Positions 7,254-16,257 of a DNA stretch of 34,478 bases are shown here, in pieces. The notes beneath the pieces were generated by a model. That model did no database searches and was not told the DNA's origin. It was given only the letters and a program-made list of their open reading frames with translations. The stretch is from Fidelibacterota bacterium UBA7301 (GTDB taxonomy: Bacteria; Fidelibacterota; Marinisomatia; Marinisomatales; TCS55). Location: NCBI GenBank assembly GCA_002471845.1, contig DKQT01000039.1:1-34478 (forward strand). The letters run 5' to 3'. The position numbers and the translations under genes are program-made. Position 1 is the stretch's first letter. Each line of letters begins with the position of its first letter.

Positions 7254-8446
7254 TTTTTGGCCAGCCATTTTTCCGGATTTAATTTTTTCCCCTGTCCCCA
7301 AATTTCAAAATGCAGTTGGGAGCCGTTGATCGATCCCGAGTCTCCCATGTAGGCAATCACATCACCGCTGCGGACTTCACTGTCCTCATTGGTTTCCACA
7401 TTGGTCACATGGCTGTAAACCGTATAAAAACCGTTGCCGTGATCAATGATGATTGTAGTCCCAAAACCGCGAATAAACGTGATTGTTGTGACGATGCCCC
7501 CCAAAACAGTCCGCACCTCAGAACCGGGTTTTCCTTTAATATCAATACCGGGGTTTTCGGTGGTTGTTTTCAACTTTGGATTCCACTGACGGCCAAATTT
7601 GGTTACCACACGACCTTCTGCGGGCCACGCCAATTGGCCTTTTAGTTTGGGAAATTCTTTGGCGTTGAGGGCCATCTGCTGCTGGCGAATCCGCTCCTCC
7701 CTTTCAACACGGGCGATATCATCCCGGATTTTTTTCAGGATAGCCTCCAATTGTTTTACGCCGGCCTGTTTTTCGGTGAGATACGTTTTCAATTCTTTTT
7801 TACTTTGACGAATTTTTGTTAACTCCCGTTGTTCTTTTCTTTTTTTTATCCTGACTTCAGTCAAAATCTTTTCCCGATCTCTTTTAAGACGGCGTTTTTT
7901 CCGCAAAACAGCTTCTAAAGCTAATTTTTGTTTACCAATTTCAACAAGAAGGGATCGAATCATATCGTGAGTTTTTTTATCTATATCAGAAATGATCTTT
8001 AAATATTTCGTACGGTAAACCGCCTGGCGCCAAGAGGTTGAACTGAAAATTTTCTCTAAATTTGAAAGCTGGCCCTTTTTATACATTTTAGCCAAACGGC
8101 GGGCGTAACGCGTCCTTAATGTATCCAGTTCTATTTCACTTTGTTTGATGCGTCTTTCTGTTCGGGATATATCCGCTACCAAAAGTTTTTCTTCTTTATT
8201 AAGTTCTTTCAGCAATCTCTGGAGGAGGGATATTTCCTCTGAAAGGTTACTGACACGACGCACGGAAGATTTTTCTTTTTGTCCTTCAGACTGGATGCGT
8301 TTTTTTGTCGCTTCAATCTCATTCCTCAAGGATTGGATAGCACTGTTTTGTGCTTTCAGTTCTTTTTCATAATCCTGTGTTATTTTCTGGGACCAGCACA
8401 ACGAAACAGAAATAATGAGTAAAACCGGTATAAATGGCCGAAACAT
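7250..8446 (-). CDS. EnvC/NlpD-like murein hydrolase activator with degenerate LytM domain
   Basis: The 398-residue product has an N-terminal signal peptide (MFRPFIPVLLIISVSLCWSQ), a long Lys/Arg/Glu-rich coiled coil (about 21-260) and a C-terminal LytM/M23 domain (about 270-398), the layout of EnvC. M23 zinc ligands are partly lost: the usual HxxxD is N298..D302, the Tyr-Ser-His346 is present, and the terminal HLH is Q377-L-H379. Two of four key positions are therefore replaced, which argues for a non-catalytic regulator that activates cell-wall amidases during division rather than a peptidase. The start is ATG 8446, with AAGGAT just upstream. It heads the operon with holB and metG; its TGA overlaps the holB ATG. 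Confidence is high for domain type, moderate for the exact EnvC role. Confidence 0.85.
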   Translation of the reverse strand: MFRPFIPVLLIISVSLCWSQKITQDYEKELKAQNSAIQSLRNEIEATKKRIQSEGQKEKSSVRRVSNLSEEISLLQRLLKELNKEEKLLVADISRTERRIKQSEIELDTLRTRYARRLAKMYKKGQLSNLEKIFSSTSWRQAVYRTKYLKIISDIDKKTHDMIRSLLVEIGKQKLALEAVLRKKRRLKRDREKILTEVRIKKRKEQRELTKIRQSKKELKTYLTEKQAGVKQLEAILKKIRDDIARVEREERIRQQQMALNAKEFPKLKGQLAWPAEGRVVTKFGRQWNPKLKTTTENPGIDIKGKPGSEVRTVLGGIVTTITFIRGFGTTIIIDHGNGFYTVYSHVTNVETNEDSEVRSGDVIAYMGDSGSINGSQLHFEIWGQGKKLNPEKWLAKK

Positions 8447-8507
8447 AATCCTTAAAGGTAGCCCTTCCCTTGAAGACAGGTCAATTTTATTGTCAATCCG
8501 TCTTTAC

Positions 8508-8537
8508 TTGAACCTTTACCTCTCCTATATCTATAAT
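8508..8537 (+). promoter_or_regulatory. sigma-70-type promoter for the cNMP-binding gene
   Basis: TTGAAC (8508-8513) and a perfect TATAAT (8532-8537) are separated by 18 bases. The expected start of transcription falls near 8544, just ahead of AAGGAG at 8552-8557 and the TTG start at 8564. It lies in the divergent gap between the envC-like operon and the cNMP-binding gene. Confidence 0.6.
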
Positions 8538-8563
8538 CTCTCTTCTAAATTAAGGAGTCTGAC

Positions 8564-9076
8564 TTGAAAAGCGCCAAATGGGAAAATATATTTAAAGGCT
8601 GGAACCGCTCAGAGAGTGCAACAGTTTTAACACTGAAACAAGTCCCCATATTCAAATATTTTTCTCAAAAGGAATTCGGTGAGTTAGAAAAAATGATGCA
8701 TCACCGGACTTATAGTCCAGGAGAATTTGTTTTTAAAAACCGTGCTCCCAGTGAAGGAATGTATATTATTATGCACGGTGCAATCAAAATTACAATCGGG
8801 ACCCGGGCAGACAATGAGAATATATTAGCGGAGTTGGGTGAAGGGGATTTTTTCGGCGAGTTAGCTCTTTTCGATGATGAACCCCGGTCTGCCAACGCCA
8901 TTGCTACCCAAGATTCTGAATTACTTGGATTTTTTAAACCGGATATCATGACACTCCAGGAACGCAATCCAATGCTTGGACAAAAAATACTTTTTAATCT
9001 CGGTGGTATTTTAGGTGACCGTTTAAGGGGCACCAATAATCTTTTGATTAAAGCACAATCAGAAAAACCAGAATAA
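8564..9076 (+). CDS. stand-alone cyclic-nucleotide-binding-domain protein (no HTH)
   Basis: The 170-residue protein starts at TTG 8564 behind a good AAGGAG (8552-8557). Its body is one cNMP-binding beta-barrel: LKQVPIFKYFSQKEF leads in, and the phosphate-binding cassette GDFFGELALFDDEPRSANA keeps the FGELA Glu and the Arg that contacts the cyclic phosphate in CRP and PKA. The C-terminal helix (GILGDRLRGTNNLL) is followed by only a few residues, with no winged-helix DNA-binding domain, so it is not a transcription factor of the usual Crp type. It ends two bases before the start of the AI-2E-family membrane protein, so the pair is coupled and the binding protein may regulate the membrane partner. 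Whether cAMP, c-di-GMP or nothing binds cannot be told. Confidence 0.85.
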   Translation: MKSAKWENIFKGWNRSESATVLTLKQVPIFKYFSQKEFGELEKMMHHRTYSPGEFVFKNRAPSEGMYIIMHGAIKITIGTRADNENILAELGEGDFFGELALFDDEPRSANAIATQDSELLGFFKPDIMTLQERNPMLGQKILFNLGGILGDRLRGTNNLLIKAQSEKPE

Positions 9077-9078
9077 CA

Positions 9079-10197
9079 GTGCCAAATCAAAAAAATTATT
9101 TTCAACTAATCTACCGAGTTGTTATCGGTCTCATTGCTGTTTGGTTTTTATCTATTATATGGCCTTACATCTCCGATGTTATTCTTATGCTGGTGTTTGC
9201 ATTTTTATTTACAACTGTTCTTTTGTCTAGTGTAGATGCATTAGAAAGAAAAATCGGCAGCCGGGGATTATCGGTGCTTACGGTAATCATAATCTTGCTC
9301 GGAGGTATAGGTACTTTCATCGGCAGTTTTATTTCCCAAATGTCCCAACAGGCTATGGAATTTTCGAGCCGTATTGATAAGGATACCTTGACACAAGAAT
9401 TCAAAACACTGGGGGAAAAATTTACCTCGGCTATGCCCGGATTTATGCAAAATATGCAGCCTTCAGATGGAGACATGGCTGGGAAACTCAGCGAACTGAT
9501 CAATACTGTTGTGGGTTCATTGGCATCCATGGCAGGGGCGATCGGGAACTTTATGTTTATTGCTGCCATGGTGTTCATATTTACCATCATCCTGCTGGCA
9601 GAATATCATGGGTTCAGAAAATCCCTGGTTAATACCATCCCCAATAAATATTTTGAAGTGGGATTAAAACTGATTTACAATATTGAAAAATCCGTTTCCA
9701 GCTATTTGCGGGGACAATTCCTCTCCGCCGCCAGTGTGGCTGCCATGTCTGTAGCTGGTCTTTTACTTCTCAACCTTTTTGGGGCCAACCTGACACTCAC
9801 ATTTTTTATCGGTATTATAGCCGGTTTAGCCAACCTGATCCCCCTTATCGGCCCTTTTGTGGGCATGATCCCGGCCATTCTCATCGCCTTTATGAATAAT
9901 ATCGGCAACGAGGCAGCCATGGCGCACACCCTGTTTGGTGCTATTCCATCCCCCTTTTTCATCCTGGATATTATTTTAATGTTTTTAATCGTTCAGCAGA
10001 TCGAAGGTAATTTAATCACCCCGGCCCTGGTGGGGAAAAGCGTCGGCCTTCATCCGATGATTGTAATGATTGCATTATTAATCGGCGGCACAATTTTGGG
10101 TCCCTTGGGAATGCTCTTTGCCGTCCCGGCAACAGGTGTGTTAAAAGTTATCTTGAAGGAAATTGCTTTCGTGAGGCAAAACGCTCATCTCTTGTGA
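9079..10197 (+). CDS. AI-2E / PerM family transporter
   Basis: The 372-residue polytopic protein starts with GTG 9079, two bases after the previous stop. It has paired N-terminal helices (about 11-50), a third near 60-82, a polar Met-rich segment (about 90-140) and five or so C-terminal helices carrying IAGLANLIPLIGPFVGMIPA and a terminal LIGGTILGPLGMLFAVPA motif, both hallmarks of the AI-2E/YdiK/PerM family. Characterised members export autoinducer-2 or act as Na+(Li+)/H+ antiporters, so the family name does not settle the substrate. The fit is to the family as a whole. It ends convergently, five bases from the stop of the barrel-TPR-SmpA gene. Confidence 0.88.
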   Translation: MPNQKNYFQLIYRVVIGLIAVWFLSIIWPYISDVILMLVFAFLFTTVLLSSVDALERKIGSRGLSVLTVIIILLGGIGTFIGSFISQMSQQAMEFSSRIDKDTLTQEFKTLGEKFTSAMPGFMQNMQPSDGDMAGKLSELINTVVGSLASMAGAIGNFMFIAAMVFIFTIILLAEYHGFRKSLVNTIPNKYFEVGLKLIYNIEKSVSSYLRGQFLSAASVAAMSVAGLLLLNLFGANLTLTFFIGIIAGLANLIPLIGPFVGMIPAILIAFMNNIGNEAAMAHTLFGAIPSPFFILDIILMFLIVQQIEGNLITPALVGKSVGLHPMIVMIALLIGGTILGPLGMLFAVPATGVLKVILKEIAFVRQNAHLL

Positions 10198-10202
10198 CGA
10201 AA

Positions 10203-12020
10203 TTAATCTTCCTCTATTCTGAATAATTTATAATTTGTAAAAGTTAAATATACTTCTACTCCATTTTGGTATCGATAAATCCATAGCTGATCTTCCTGTT
10301 CATTTCCACTTGATATAACTTCTGAAGGACGCCCCATAATATTTTCTACTTGCGCGGTGGTCATGCCTACTTTAATGGGGTTTTGAGCTTCTTTTTCTTC
10401 TTTTTCTTTACGAATGATTTCATCAATTTTTCGTCGCGCTGCAAATTCTTCCTGAGCTTTTAATTTCAATTTTAGTTCAGCTAAAATTCGGGCATTTGTT
10501 TTATTAAGCCCCCCGGTTAGTTTTATGGTTTCTTCCAGTGCATAAACCATAAATCGCAGGGAATTTAAATCTTTCAATGAATCGGCCATGGTGAGTAGAT
10601 CAGACGCTATTCGATATTTGTAAGCTGCAATCTCTGAAATAAGTGCCGGGTCCAATTCAAGAGCTTTATTAAAATATCTCAAGGCTCGATCATTTAACCC
10701 TATTTTATACAACTGTTCCCCTTGGTTTATCAGATGGGTTATTTTAAAACGCTTCACGTGATGGCTGATTTCAGGATACCACCCCGATACCATTGTTACA
10801 TGGACAATGGCCGTATCGCCATACCCCTTGTTCAGCCAGACTTCAGCTTTTTCAATTTCTCTATAAGCAATTTCCCGCAGGCGCTCTTCAATGACTCCAG
10901 ACAATAATGTATCAGCCATAGCCCTTGCACGGATATACTTTTCAACGGCCCGCTCAGTCATACCTCGTTCATCAAAACTCATACCTTCACGCATGAGCTG
11001 ATAAGGAATTTTCCGCTCATTTTCGACAATCAATTTTTTAGCTCGGTGGATATTGGCATGTGTGGGATGTTCCTCCACAAATTCTTCCAACAATCTTTTT
11101 GCAGCTATATAATCTTTGCGGTAATAATACATTTTCCCCGTATCCCCTTTGGTTTTTCGTCCGCCAAAAAAAACGGAAGCGGTGGCATAGACCCCGGCGG
11201 TTTGGATCGTGAACTTAGTGATCGGTGTCAAATCTTTTGAGTCCTTGATCTTGTTAATGCTTGTGTGGGAGTATTTTAAGTCCACCCCAACTGCGAATCG
11301 GTTAACCATTCCCGGATCGAGAATAAGTCGCGCGCCCAAAGTAAATGATTGGGAAGGGCCGTATCCTGTGGGAGAACTATCCCCCGCATAAAATTCAGAA
11401 AAAGCGATACCAAGGGTATAGCGGTAGGTTGTGTACCAGCTTTCAAACCACTGGAGCATTAGGGATTGACTCAAGGCCACCTCGAACATTTCCCCGGTGA
11501 ATTTTGCCTCGGCGGGCCAAGTGGCATTGGAAGCGCTCCACTCCAAGGGAACAGTTGGGGGAACGAAAAGTTTGGAATACCGCAGGTTGATCCCCGTATG
11601 CATATCCAGCCAGCTATTCCCAAACCAGTAATAAGCCAAGTTCGTTTTCAGAATATCCAAATCCAATTGATGCCCCAGTCTTGAGGCAAATTTGCCCCCG
11701 TCAAATTGGGTCACATCCGATTCATAGGACATCCAACTGCTCTTCAAGCTTCCCAATCCTAACAATCCGCCGCCGGCATTATACCCGAATCCATAACGGA
11801 TTTCCATGGGAAAAAAATTGACCGGGTTATGGAATTCCCTGCGGCGGAAAATCCGATCCCAGATATATCCTTTTTCATGATCACCGCGCATTTCTTCATC
11901 CAAGGAAAAGACACGGAAGATGAGGGATTTTGATGTATCTTGGACTGCCGGGGTTTCCCCGGCAGAAAGAACGGCAACAATTAAGGGGATGATAAGGAAT
12001 GATTTTCGAATCACAGCCAT
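10203..12020 (-). CDS. outer-membrane barrel + TPR + SmpA/BamE-like fusion protein
   Basis: The 605-residue product starts at ATG 12020 with a signal peptide (KSFLIIPLIVAVLSAG). Residues about 70-290 look like a small beta-barrel: alternating aromatic/small strands such as MEIRYGFGYNAGGGL, TNLAYYWFGNSW and QSFTLGARLIL. Residues about 295-540 are helical with TPR-like units (KDYIAAKRLLEEFVEEHP, GLNDRALRYFNKALELDP) and a charged KEEKEAQ linker. Residues 547-605 match an SmpA/OmlA (BamE-like) fold: VGMTTAQVENIMGRPSEV, then LWIYRYQNGVEVYLTFTNYKL. Each part is typical of outer-membrane assembly or lipoprotein biology; their combination in one chain is unusual to me. No named family is recognised. 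It is convergent with the AI-2E gene and divergent from the DUF4159 cassette. Confidence 0.75.
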   Translation of the reverse strand: MAVIRKSFLIIPLIVAVLSAGETPAVQDTSKSLIFRVFSLDEEMRGDHEKGYIWDRIFRRREFHNPVNFFPMEIRYGFGYNAGGGLLGLGSLKSSWMSYESDVTQFDGGKFASRLGHQLDLDILKTNLAYYWFGNSWLDMHTGINLRYSKLFVPPTVPLEWSASNATWPAEAKFTGEMFEVALSQSLMLQWFESWYTTYRYTLGIAFSEFYAGDSSPTGYGPSQSFTLGARLILDPGMVNRFAVGVDLKYSHTSINKIKDSKDLTPITKFTIQTAGVYATASVFFGGRKTKGDTGKMYYYRKDYIAAKRLLEEFVEEHPTHANIHRAKKLIVENERKIPYQLMREGMSFDERGMTERAVEKYIRARAMADTLLSGVIEERLREIAYREIEKAEVWLNKGYGDTAIVHVTMVSGWYPEISHHVKRFKITHLINQGEQLYKIGLNDRALRYFNKALELDPALISEIAAYKYRIASDLLTMADSLKDLNSLRFMVYALEETIKLTGGLNKTNARILAELKLKLKAQEEFAARRKIDEIIRKEKEEKEAQNPIKVGMTTAQVENIMGRPSEVISSGNEQEDQLWIYRYQNGVEVYLTFTNYKLFRIEED

Positions 12021-12028
12021 TCAAAATA

Positions 12029-12041
12029 GGTGAATTTCACC
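12029..12041. promoter_or_regulatory. 13-bp palindrome in the divergent promoter gap
   Basis: GGTGAATTTCACC is a perfect inverted repeat around one central base, nine bases upstream of the barrel-TPR-SmpA start and about 120 bases upstream of DUF4159. It could be an operator or part of the 5' leader of the minus-strand gene. No convincing -35/-10 pair was found in the 140-base gap, so its role is open. Confidence 0.3.
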
Positions 12042-12160
12042 ACTTGTAGCAAGGTGTCCATCAACTAAAGATTCTATTAATCCTTAAGCGATTTGGGGTA
12101 ATTTCCTTAACATGATTAAAGCAGGGAACTATCGCAAAAAACGGTATTTATAAATAAGAC

Positions 12161-12820
12161 ATGGTTCATTTGTCATCCAAAAATAATATACTGAAAATCC
12201 TGGCAATTACGACCTTACTCCCGGCCCAGGGGTTTTCCATCGCCCGCGTTCATTACGACGGTGGTGGAGATTGGTACGGCGATCCAAGTAGTCTTCCCAA
12301 TCTACTTCAATTTATTGCTCAGAATACTTCTATCATTGTTGAGCCTTATGAATACCGGATTAAACTCCATGATCCGGACCTTTTCAATCATTCTTACCTC
12401 TATCTCACAGGTCACGGGAATATTAGGTTTTCTGAGGATGAAGTTGGTATTCTCAGGGATTATTTATTAAAGGGCGGATTTCTCCACGCTGATGATAATT
12501 ACGGCATGGATGCATCATTCAGGCGAGAAATGAAACGTGTTTTTCCTGACAGGGATTGGGTAGAGCTTCCATTTGATCATGAGATTTATCATTCCTATTA
12601 TGATTTTCCCAATGGATTACCAAAGATACATGAACATAATGGGAATCCGCCAAAAGGATTGGGTTTATTTGATGGAGAACGCCTCATTACTTTTTATTCT
12701 TACGAATCTGATCTGGGTGATGGATGGGAAGATCCCGAAGTACATAATGATCCCCAGGAAATTCGACAGGTGGCACTTAAAATGGGTGTAAACATTGTTT
12801 GGTTTGCCTTGACGCAATGA
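12161..12820 (+). CDS. secreted DUF4159 protein
   Basis: The 219-residue protein starts at ATG 12161 with a signal-like stretch (ILKILAITTLLPAQGFS). The rest is a DUF4159 domain: IARVHYDGGGDWYGDPSSL, YLYLTGHG, LRDYLLKGGFLHADDNYGM, FRREMKRVFP, LPFDHEIYHSYYDFPNG, ESDLGDGWEDPEVHNDP and a C-terminal MGVNIVWFALTQ. The fold resembles class I glutamine-amidotransferase/ThuA-like proteins, with a Gly-Gly-Phe-Leu turn before DDN. The conserved His, Asp and Glu suggest a metal or ligand site, but no activity is established. It is the first gene of the cassette: its TGA overlaps the DUF4175 ATG (ATGA). No clear Shine-Dalgarno is seen upstream. Related DUF4159 genes often sit with MoxR/DUF58 or DUF4175 genes in FCB-type genomes, from memory. 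Confidence 0.88.
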   Translation: MVHLSSKNNILKILAITTLLPAQGFSIARVHYDGGGDWYGDPSSLPNLLQFIAQNTSIIVEPYEYRIKLHDPDLFNHSYLYLTGHGNIRFSEDEVGILRDYLLKGGFLHADDNYGMDASFRREMKRVFPDRDWVELPFDHEIYHSYYDFPNGLPKIHEHNGNPPKGLGLFDGERLITFYSYESDLGDGWEDPEVHNDPQEIRQVALKMGVNIVWFALTQ

Positions 12821-15800
12821 AATCCATCGAACAATATTTAGCCCAAATTCGCCAGGTGGCTATCAAATCGGATATAAAAGTAACCGGTTGGATAATCTAT
12901 TCAATCTCACTTCTATTATTTCTTTCAGGTCTTATGCTGGAGAGTGTATTCTATTTTTCCAGTTTTATCCGTTTCACTTTTTGGCTGATAATTTTTGTGC
13001 TTCTCCTCATTGGGATGGCTTGGCTCATCGTTGCAGTATTCAAAATTCGCAACAATACATTTGATCGTTACCGCTGGTCCAAGTTGGCCAAAATAACCGG
13101 CAAATTTGCTTTTCCAAAGGATGACACACTAATCAATGCACTGCAGATCGAACGATCAGCACAATCATCTGCTTCTGCTGAACTCAGCGATGCATTTATA
13201 GAACAAACAACTGAAAAACTGGGACAGTTAAACCTGTCTGATCTCTTCCCCATGGACCGGATCAACCGATGGAAAAACATCACCCTGGTAAGTTTAATCA
13301 CAACTATCCTGGCTCTTTCATTCACGTGGAAACATTCTGTTTCTTCCCTCTACCGCTGGGCCCACCCCGAGTTGGAATTTGTGGCACCCAAGCCGTTTAC
13401 GCTGAAGGGTATTACCCGGCACGTCCATTTATTAGGGGGCGATGATGTTACTGTTTCATTCTCAGCCAAAGGGGAAATCCCGGACTCTATATATATAGAA
13501 TTCAAACCCGTAACCTATGAACCTGGGCGGGATTCACTCATAGTTGAAACGGTTTACACCTCACCTGAGAATAATAATTTCGCGATTGAATTGAAAGAGG
13601 TTTTCCAGGATTACCGCTATCGTGCATTTTACTTTGCCACAGAATTTTGGCAGCCATGGAAAGAGGTTTCTTCCAAAAGATATTCCATATCGGTCACCGA
13701 TAGGCCGACTATAAAAAAATTCTCCGTAACCATCCGACCCCCGGCCTATACAGGACTGGCGTCACAAATCCAAAAGGCAAACCAGGCTGAGATCCAAGCC
13801 TTGAAGGGATCGAAAATCTTGGTTCAGCTCAATTCAAACCGCAAATTGTCGAAGGCGAAATTGGTCATGAATGGAGAACGGAAAAAGATGAAAGTGAAAC
13901 GGGAAAATGCCCGCTATCAATTTACAGTTGAAAATGATAGTGAATTTTACATCCATTTGACAGATGTGCGTGGTATTACGAATCGGAATCCCATCCCATT
14001 TAAGATTCAAATGATTCCTGATGTATCACCAGAAATGATGATTCTTCAACCTCCGCCCATCGTGGAATTGGGTAATGATCAATCCATTCCAATTATAATG
14101 ACGATAGAAGATGACTTTGGATTTTCAAACCTACAGTTGGCTTATGAAATCCAGCGTCCTAGTTACATACAGGTGGAACCTTTTATTTCCATTTTCAGCA
14201 TTCCCATAGAAATCCAAAACAATCCCAAACAGGAAGTAAATACCATTTGGAGGCTGGGGCAGCTCGGCCTTATGCCTGAAGACGAGGTACATTATCATTT
14301 CGAATTGTATGATAACGATGAGGTTTCAGGACCAAAAAAATCCATATCCGGTACTTTTATTGCTCGCGTCCCTTCATTAAAAGATCTGTTCCTTGCCTTT
14401 AATGAAAAAGAAGAAGAACTTGCTGATGCGGTTGAAATAGAATTGAATGAGATTCAAAAACTGCAGAAACAACTGAAAAAAGCTGAACTCAATCTTCTTA
14501 AAACAGATAAGCCGGAATGGAAAGATCAACAGGCTTTGAAGGAAACCTTGGAAGAGGTCAAAGACAAGTTGGCTGATTTTGAAGCGTTGGCAGAAGATTT
14601 GGAAGCATTGAATCATTCAGGGGAAAAACATAAACTATTTTCTGAGGACCTGATGCAAAAATTCCAGGATCTGCAAAAATTGATTGAGGAAATCTTTCCG
14701 CCAGATATGCTTAAGAATATGGATTGGATGCGTGAAGCGCTGGAAAAACTGGATGCAAAAGATTTACTACTTGCCCTTGAAAATATATCCAATAATTTAG
14801 AGCAGGTTGAGCAGGAATTGGATCGTTTCCTGGACATCTTTAAGCGCGTTAAGGCAGAACAACAAGTAGATGAATTGAGAAAACGAATCCAGCAATTGGT
14901 AGAAAACCAAGATAATATCGATAAGCAGATTCGCAGAACGACACCACAAACTGACCCATCTGTTTTTGAACACCTCAGTGTAGAAGAAAAAATGAGCCAA
15001 AAGGAATTGGATGACATTCGCGATAATATGAATTCTGCTGCCAGGGATGTCAAGGAATTCAGCCGGAAAACCACCCAGGCCCTTGAAAATTTAGCGGATT
15101 CTGATGATGCGAAATCCTCTGAAAATCATCTAAAAGAAACAGTTAAAAGTCTGGAAAAACAAAATCCCTACCGTGCCATGGATGAAAGTTATGCGGGACT
15201 ACAATCCTTGGAATCCATGGAAAATTCGATGGATAACATCCTGGCTGATTTCCAGCGGGAAACAACGCGGGAAATGGCGCAAAAATTTAGGGCAATTCTT
15301 CGGGATGTATTAAGTCTTTCCAAAACACAGGAATCACTTCAGAAAGAAACACAGAATATCCCTCGAAATTCTCCACGATTGAGGGATCTTGCTGGCCAAC
15401 AGCAAATGCTCCAGGATCAGTTGGCTCAGACGATGAAAAACACGATGGATTTATCCCGGGAAACATTCATGGTTTCTCCTGAAATGGGAAGAAAAATGGG
15501 ATCTGCATTTGCACAAATGGATGCCTCCAAGGGGAAACTGGCTGAGCGCAATGGCAGCGGTTCATTGGGCAACCAGGGAAAGGCAATGCTGTCTTTGAAT
15601 GAAGGGGCTAAAACTATCATTCAGACTGTGAAACAGATGCAGGAAAGCGGTTCTGCCAGCGGGTATGAGGAATTCCTGAAAAGAATGGAAGAAATGGCTG
15701 GACAGCAGAAGGGAATTAATGATCAGGGTATGCAGTTGGCCCTGGGCCAAATGGCCGCCTCTATGCAGCAGCAATTGATACAGCAATTGCTAGCTCAACA

Positions 15801-16257
15801 GCGGGGAGTACGAAAATCACTCCAGCAAATGATGGATGAAATGAGACAGGCCGGAAACCAGGGTTTGGGTGACCTTTCTGGAATTGCCAATGAAATGGAT
15901 GAAGTATTAAAAGATTTAGAGATGAAAAGATATACCCGGCAGACATCGGACCGTCAGCAACGTATCCTTTCTCGCATGCTGGATAGCCAAAAATCCATGA
16001 CCCAAAGGGGATTTGAAGAAGAGCGGAAATCGGAAACAGGGGATCAAACTTTATTCACTGGTCCTGCTGGACTTCCCCAGGATCTCGGCCAACGCCAGTC
16101 TTTAATCATGAATGCTATGAACCATGCCTTGAAATCGGGTTATTCCCGGGATTACCAAAAAATGATCCGGCGCTATTTTAACGCCCTGAATGAAGCAGAA
16201 TCGGTCCCCTTACCGAATACAAATTCCACCATTTCCATTGAAGGAATCAACCCTTGA
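12817..16257 (+). CDS. giant DUF4175-type membrane-anchored coiled-coil protein
   Basis: The start is ATG 12817, overlapping the DUF4159 stop, giving 1,146 residues. Two hydrophobic helices near the N-terminus (about 24-42 and 50-75) and a third (about 150-168) anchor it. Next comes a beta-rich region (about 190-520) with a repeated Ig-like flavour (KKFSVTIRPPAYTG, FYIHLTDVRGITNRNP, IIMTIEDDFGFSNLQLAYEI). A long acidic/Gln-rich coiled coil (about 525-1050) follows, with a Met/Gln-rich section near QQQLIQQLLAQQRG. This is the DUF4175 architecture. It probably lies mostly in the periplasm, where the coiled coil could span or scaffold. No catalytic motif is seen. Its TGA overlaps the TTG of the next TPR gene. 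Confidence 0.85.
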   Translation: MKSIEQYLAQIRQVAIKSDIKVTGWIIYSISLLLFLSGLMLESVFYFSSFIRFTFWLIIFVLLLIGMAWLIVAVFKIRNNTFDRYRWSKLAKITGKFAFPKDDTLINALQIERSAQSSASAELSDAFIEQTTEKLGQLNLSDLFPMDRINRWKNITLVSLITTILALSFTWKHSVSSLYRWAHPELEFVAPKPFTLKGITRHVHLLGGDDVTVSFSAKGEIPDSIYIEFKPVTYEPGRDSLIVETVYTSPENNNFAIELKEVFQDYRYRAFYFATEFWQPWKEVSSKRYSISVTDRPTIKKFSVTIRPPAYTGLASQIQKANQAEIQALKGSKILVQLNSNRKLSKAKLVMNGERKKMKVKRENARYQFTVENDSEFYIHLTDVRGITNRNPIPFKIQMIPDVSPEMMILQPPPIVELGNDQSIPIIMTIEDDFGFSNLQLAYEIQRPSYIQVEPFISIFSIPIEIQNNPKQEVNTIWRLGQLGLMPEDEVHYHFELYDNDEVSGPKKSISGTFIARVPSLKDLFLAFNEKEEELADAVEIELNEIQKLQKQLKKAELNLLKTDKPEWKDQQALKETLEEVKDKLADFEALAEDLEALNHSGEKHKLFSEDLMQKFQDLQKLIEEIFPPDMLKNMDWMREALEKLDAKDLLLALENISNNLEQVEQELDRFLDIFKRVKAEQQVDELRKRIQQLVENQDNIDKQIRRTTPQTDPSVFEHLSVEEKMSQKELDDIRDNMNSAARDVKEFSRKTTQALENLADSDDAKSSENHLKETVKSLEKQNPYRAMDESYAGLQSLESMENSMDNILADFQRETTREMAQKFRAILRDVLSLSKTQESLQKETQNIPRNSPRLRDLAGQQQMLQDQLAQTMKNTMDLSRETFMVSPEMGRKMGSAFAQMDASKGKLAERNGSGSLGNQGKAMLSLNEGAKTIIQTVKQMQESGSASGYEEFLKRMEEMAGQQKGINDQGMQLALGQMAASMQQQLIQQLLAQQRGVRKSLQQMMDEMRQAGNQGLGDLSGIANEMDEVLKDLEMKRYTRQTSDRQQRILSRMLDSQKSMTQRGFEEERKSETGDQTLFTGPAGLPQDLGQRQSLIMNAMNHALKSGYSRDYQKMIRRYFNALNEAESVPLPNTNSTISIEGINP

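Noticed and set aside
9165..9590. 141-codon minus-strand open frame
   Set aside because: Antisense to the AI-2E-family gene; no motifs.
14613..15074. 153-codon minus-strand open frame
   Set aside because: Antisense to the DUF4175 coiled coil; Ser/Cys/Leu-rich translation mirrors its Glu/Lys/Gln codons.
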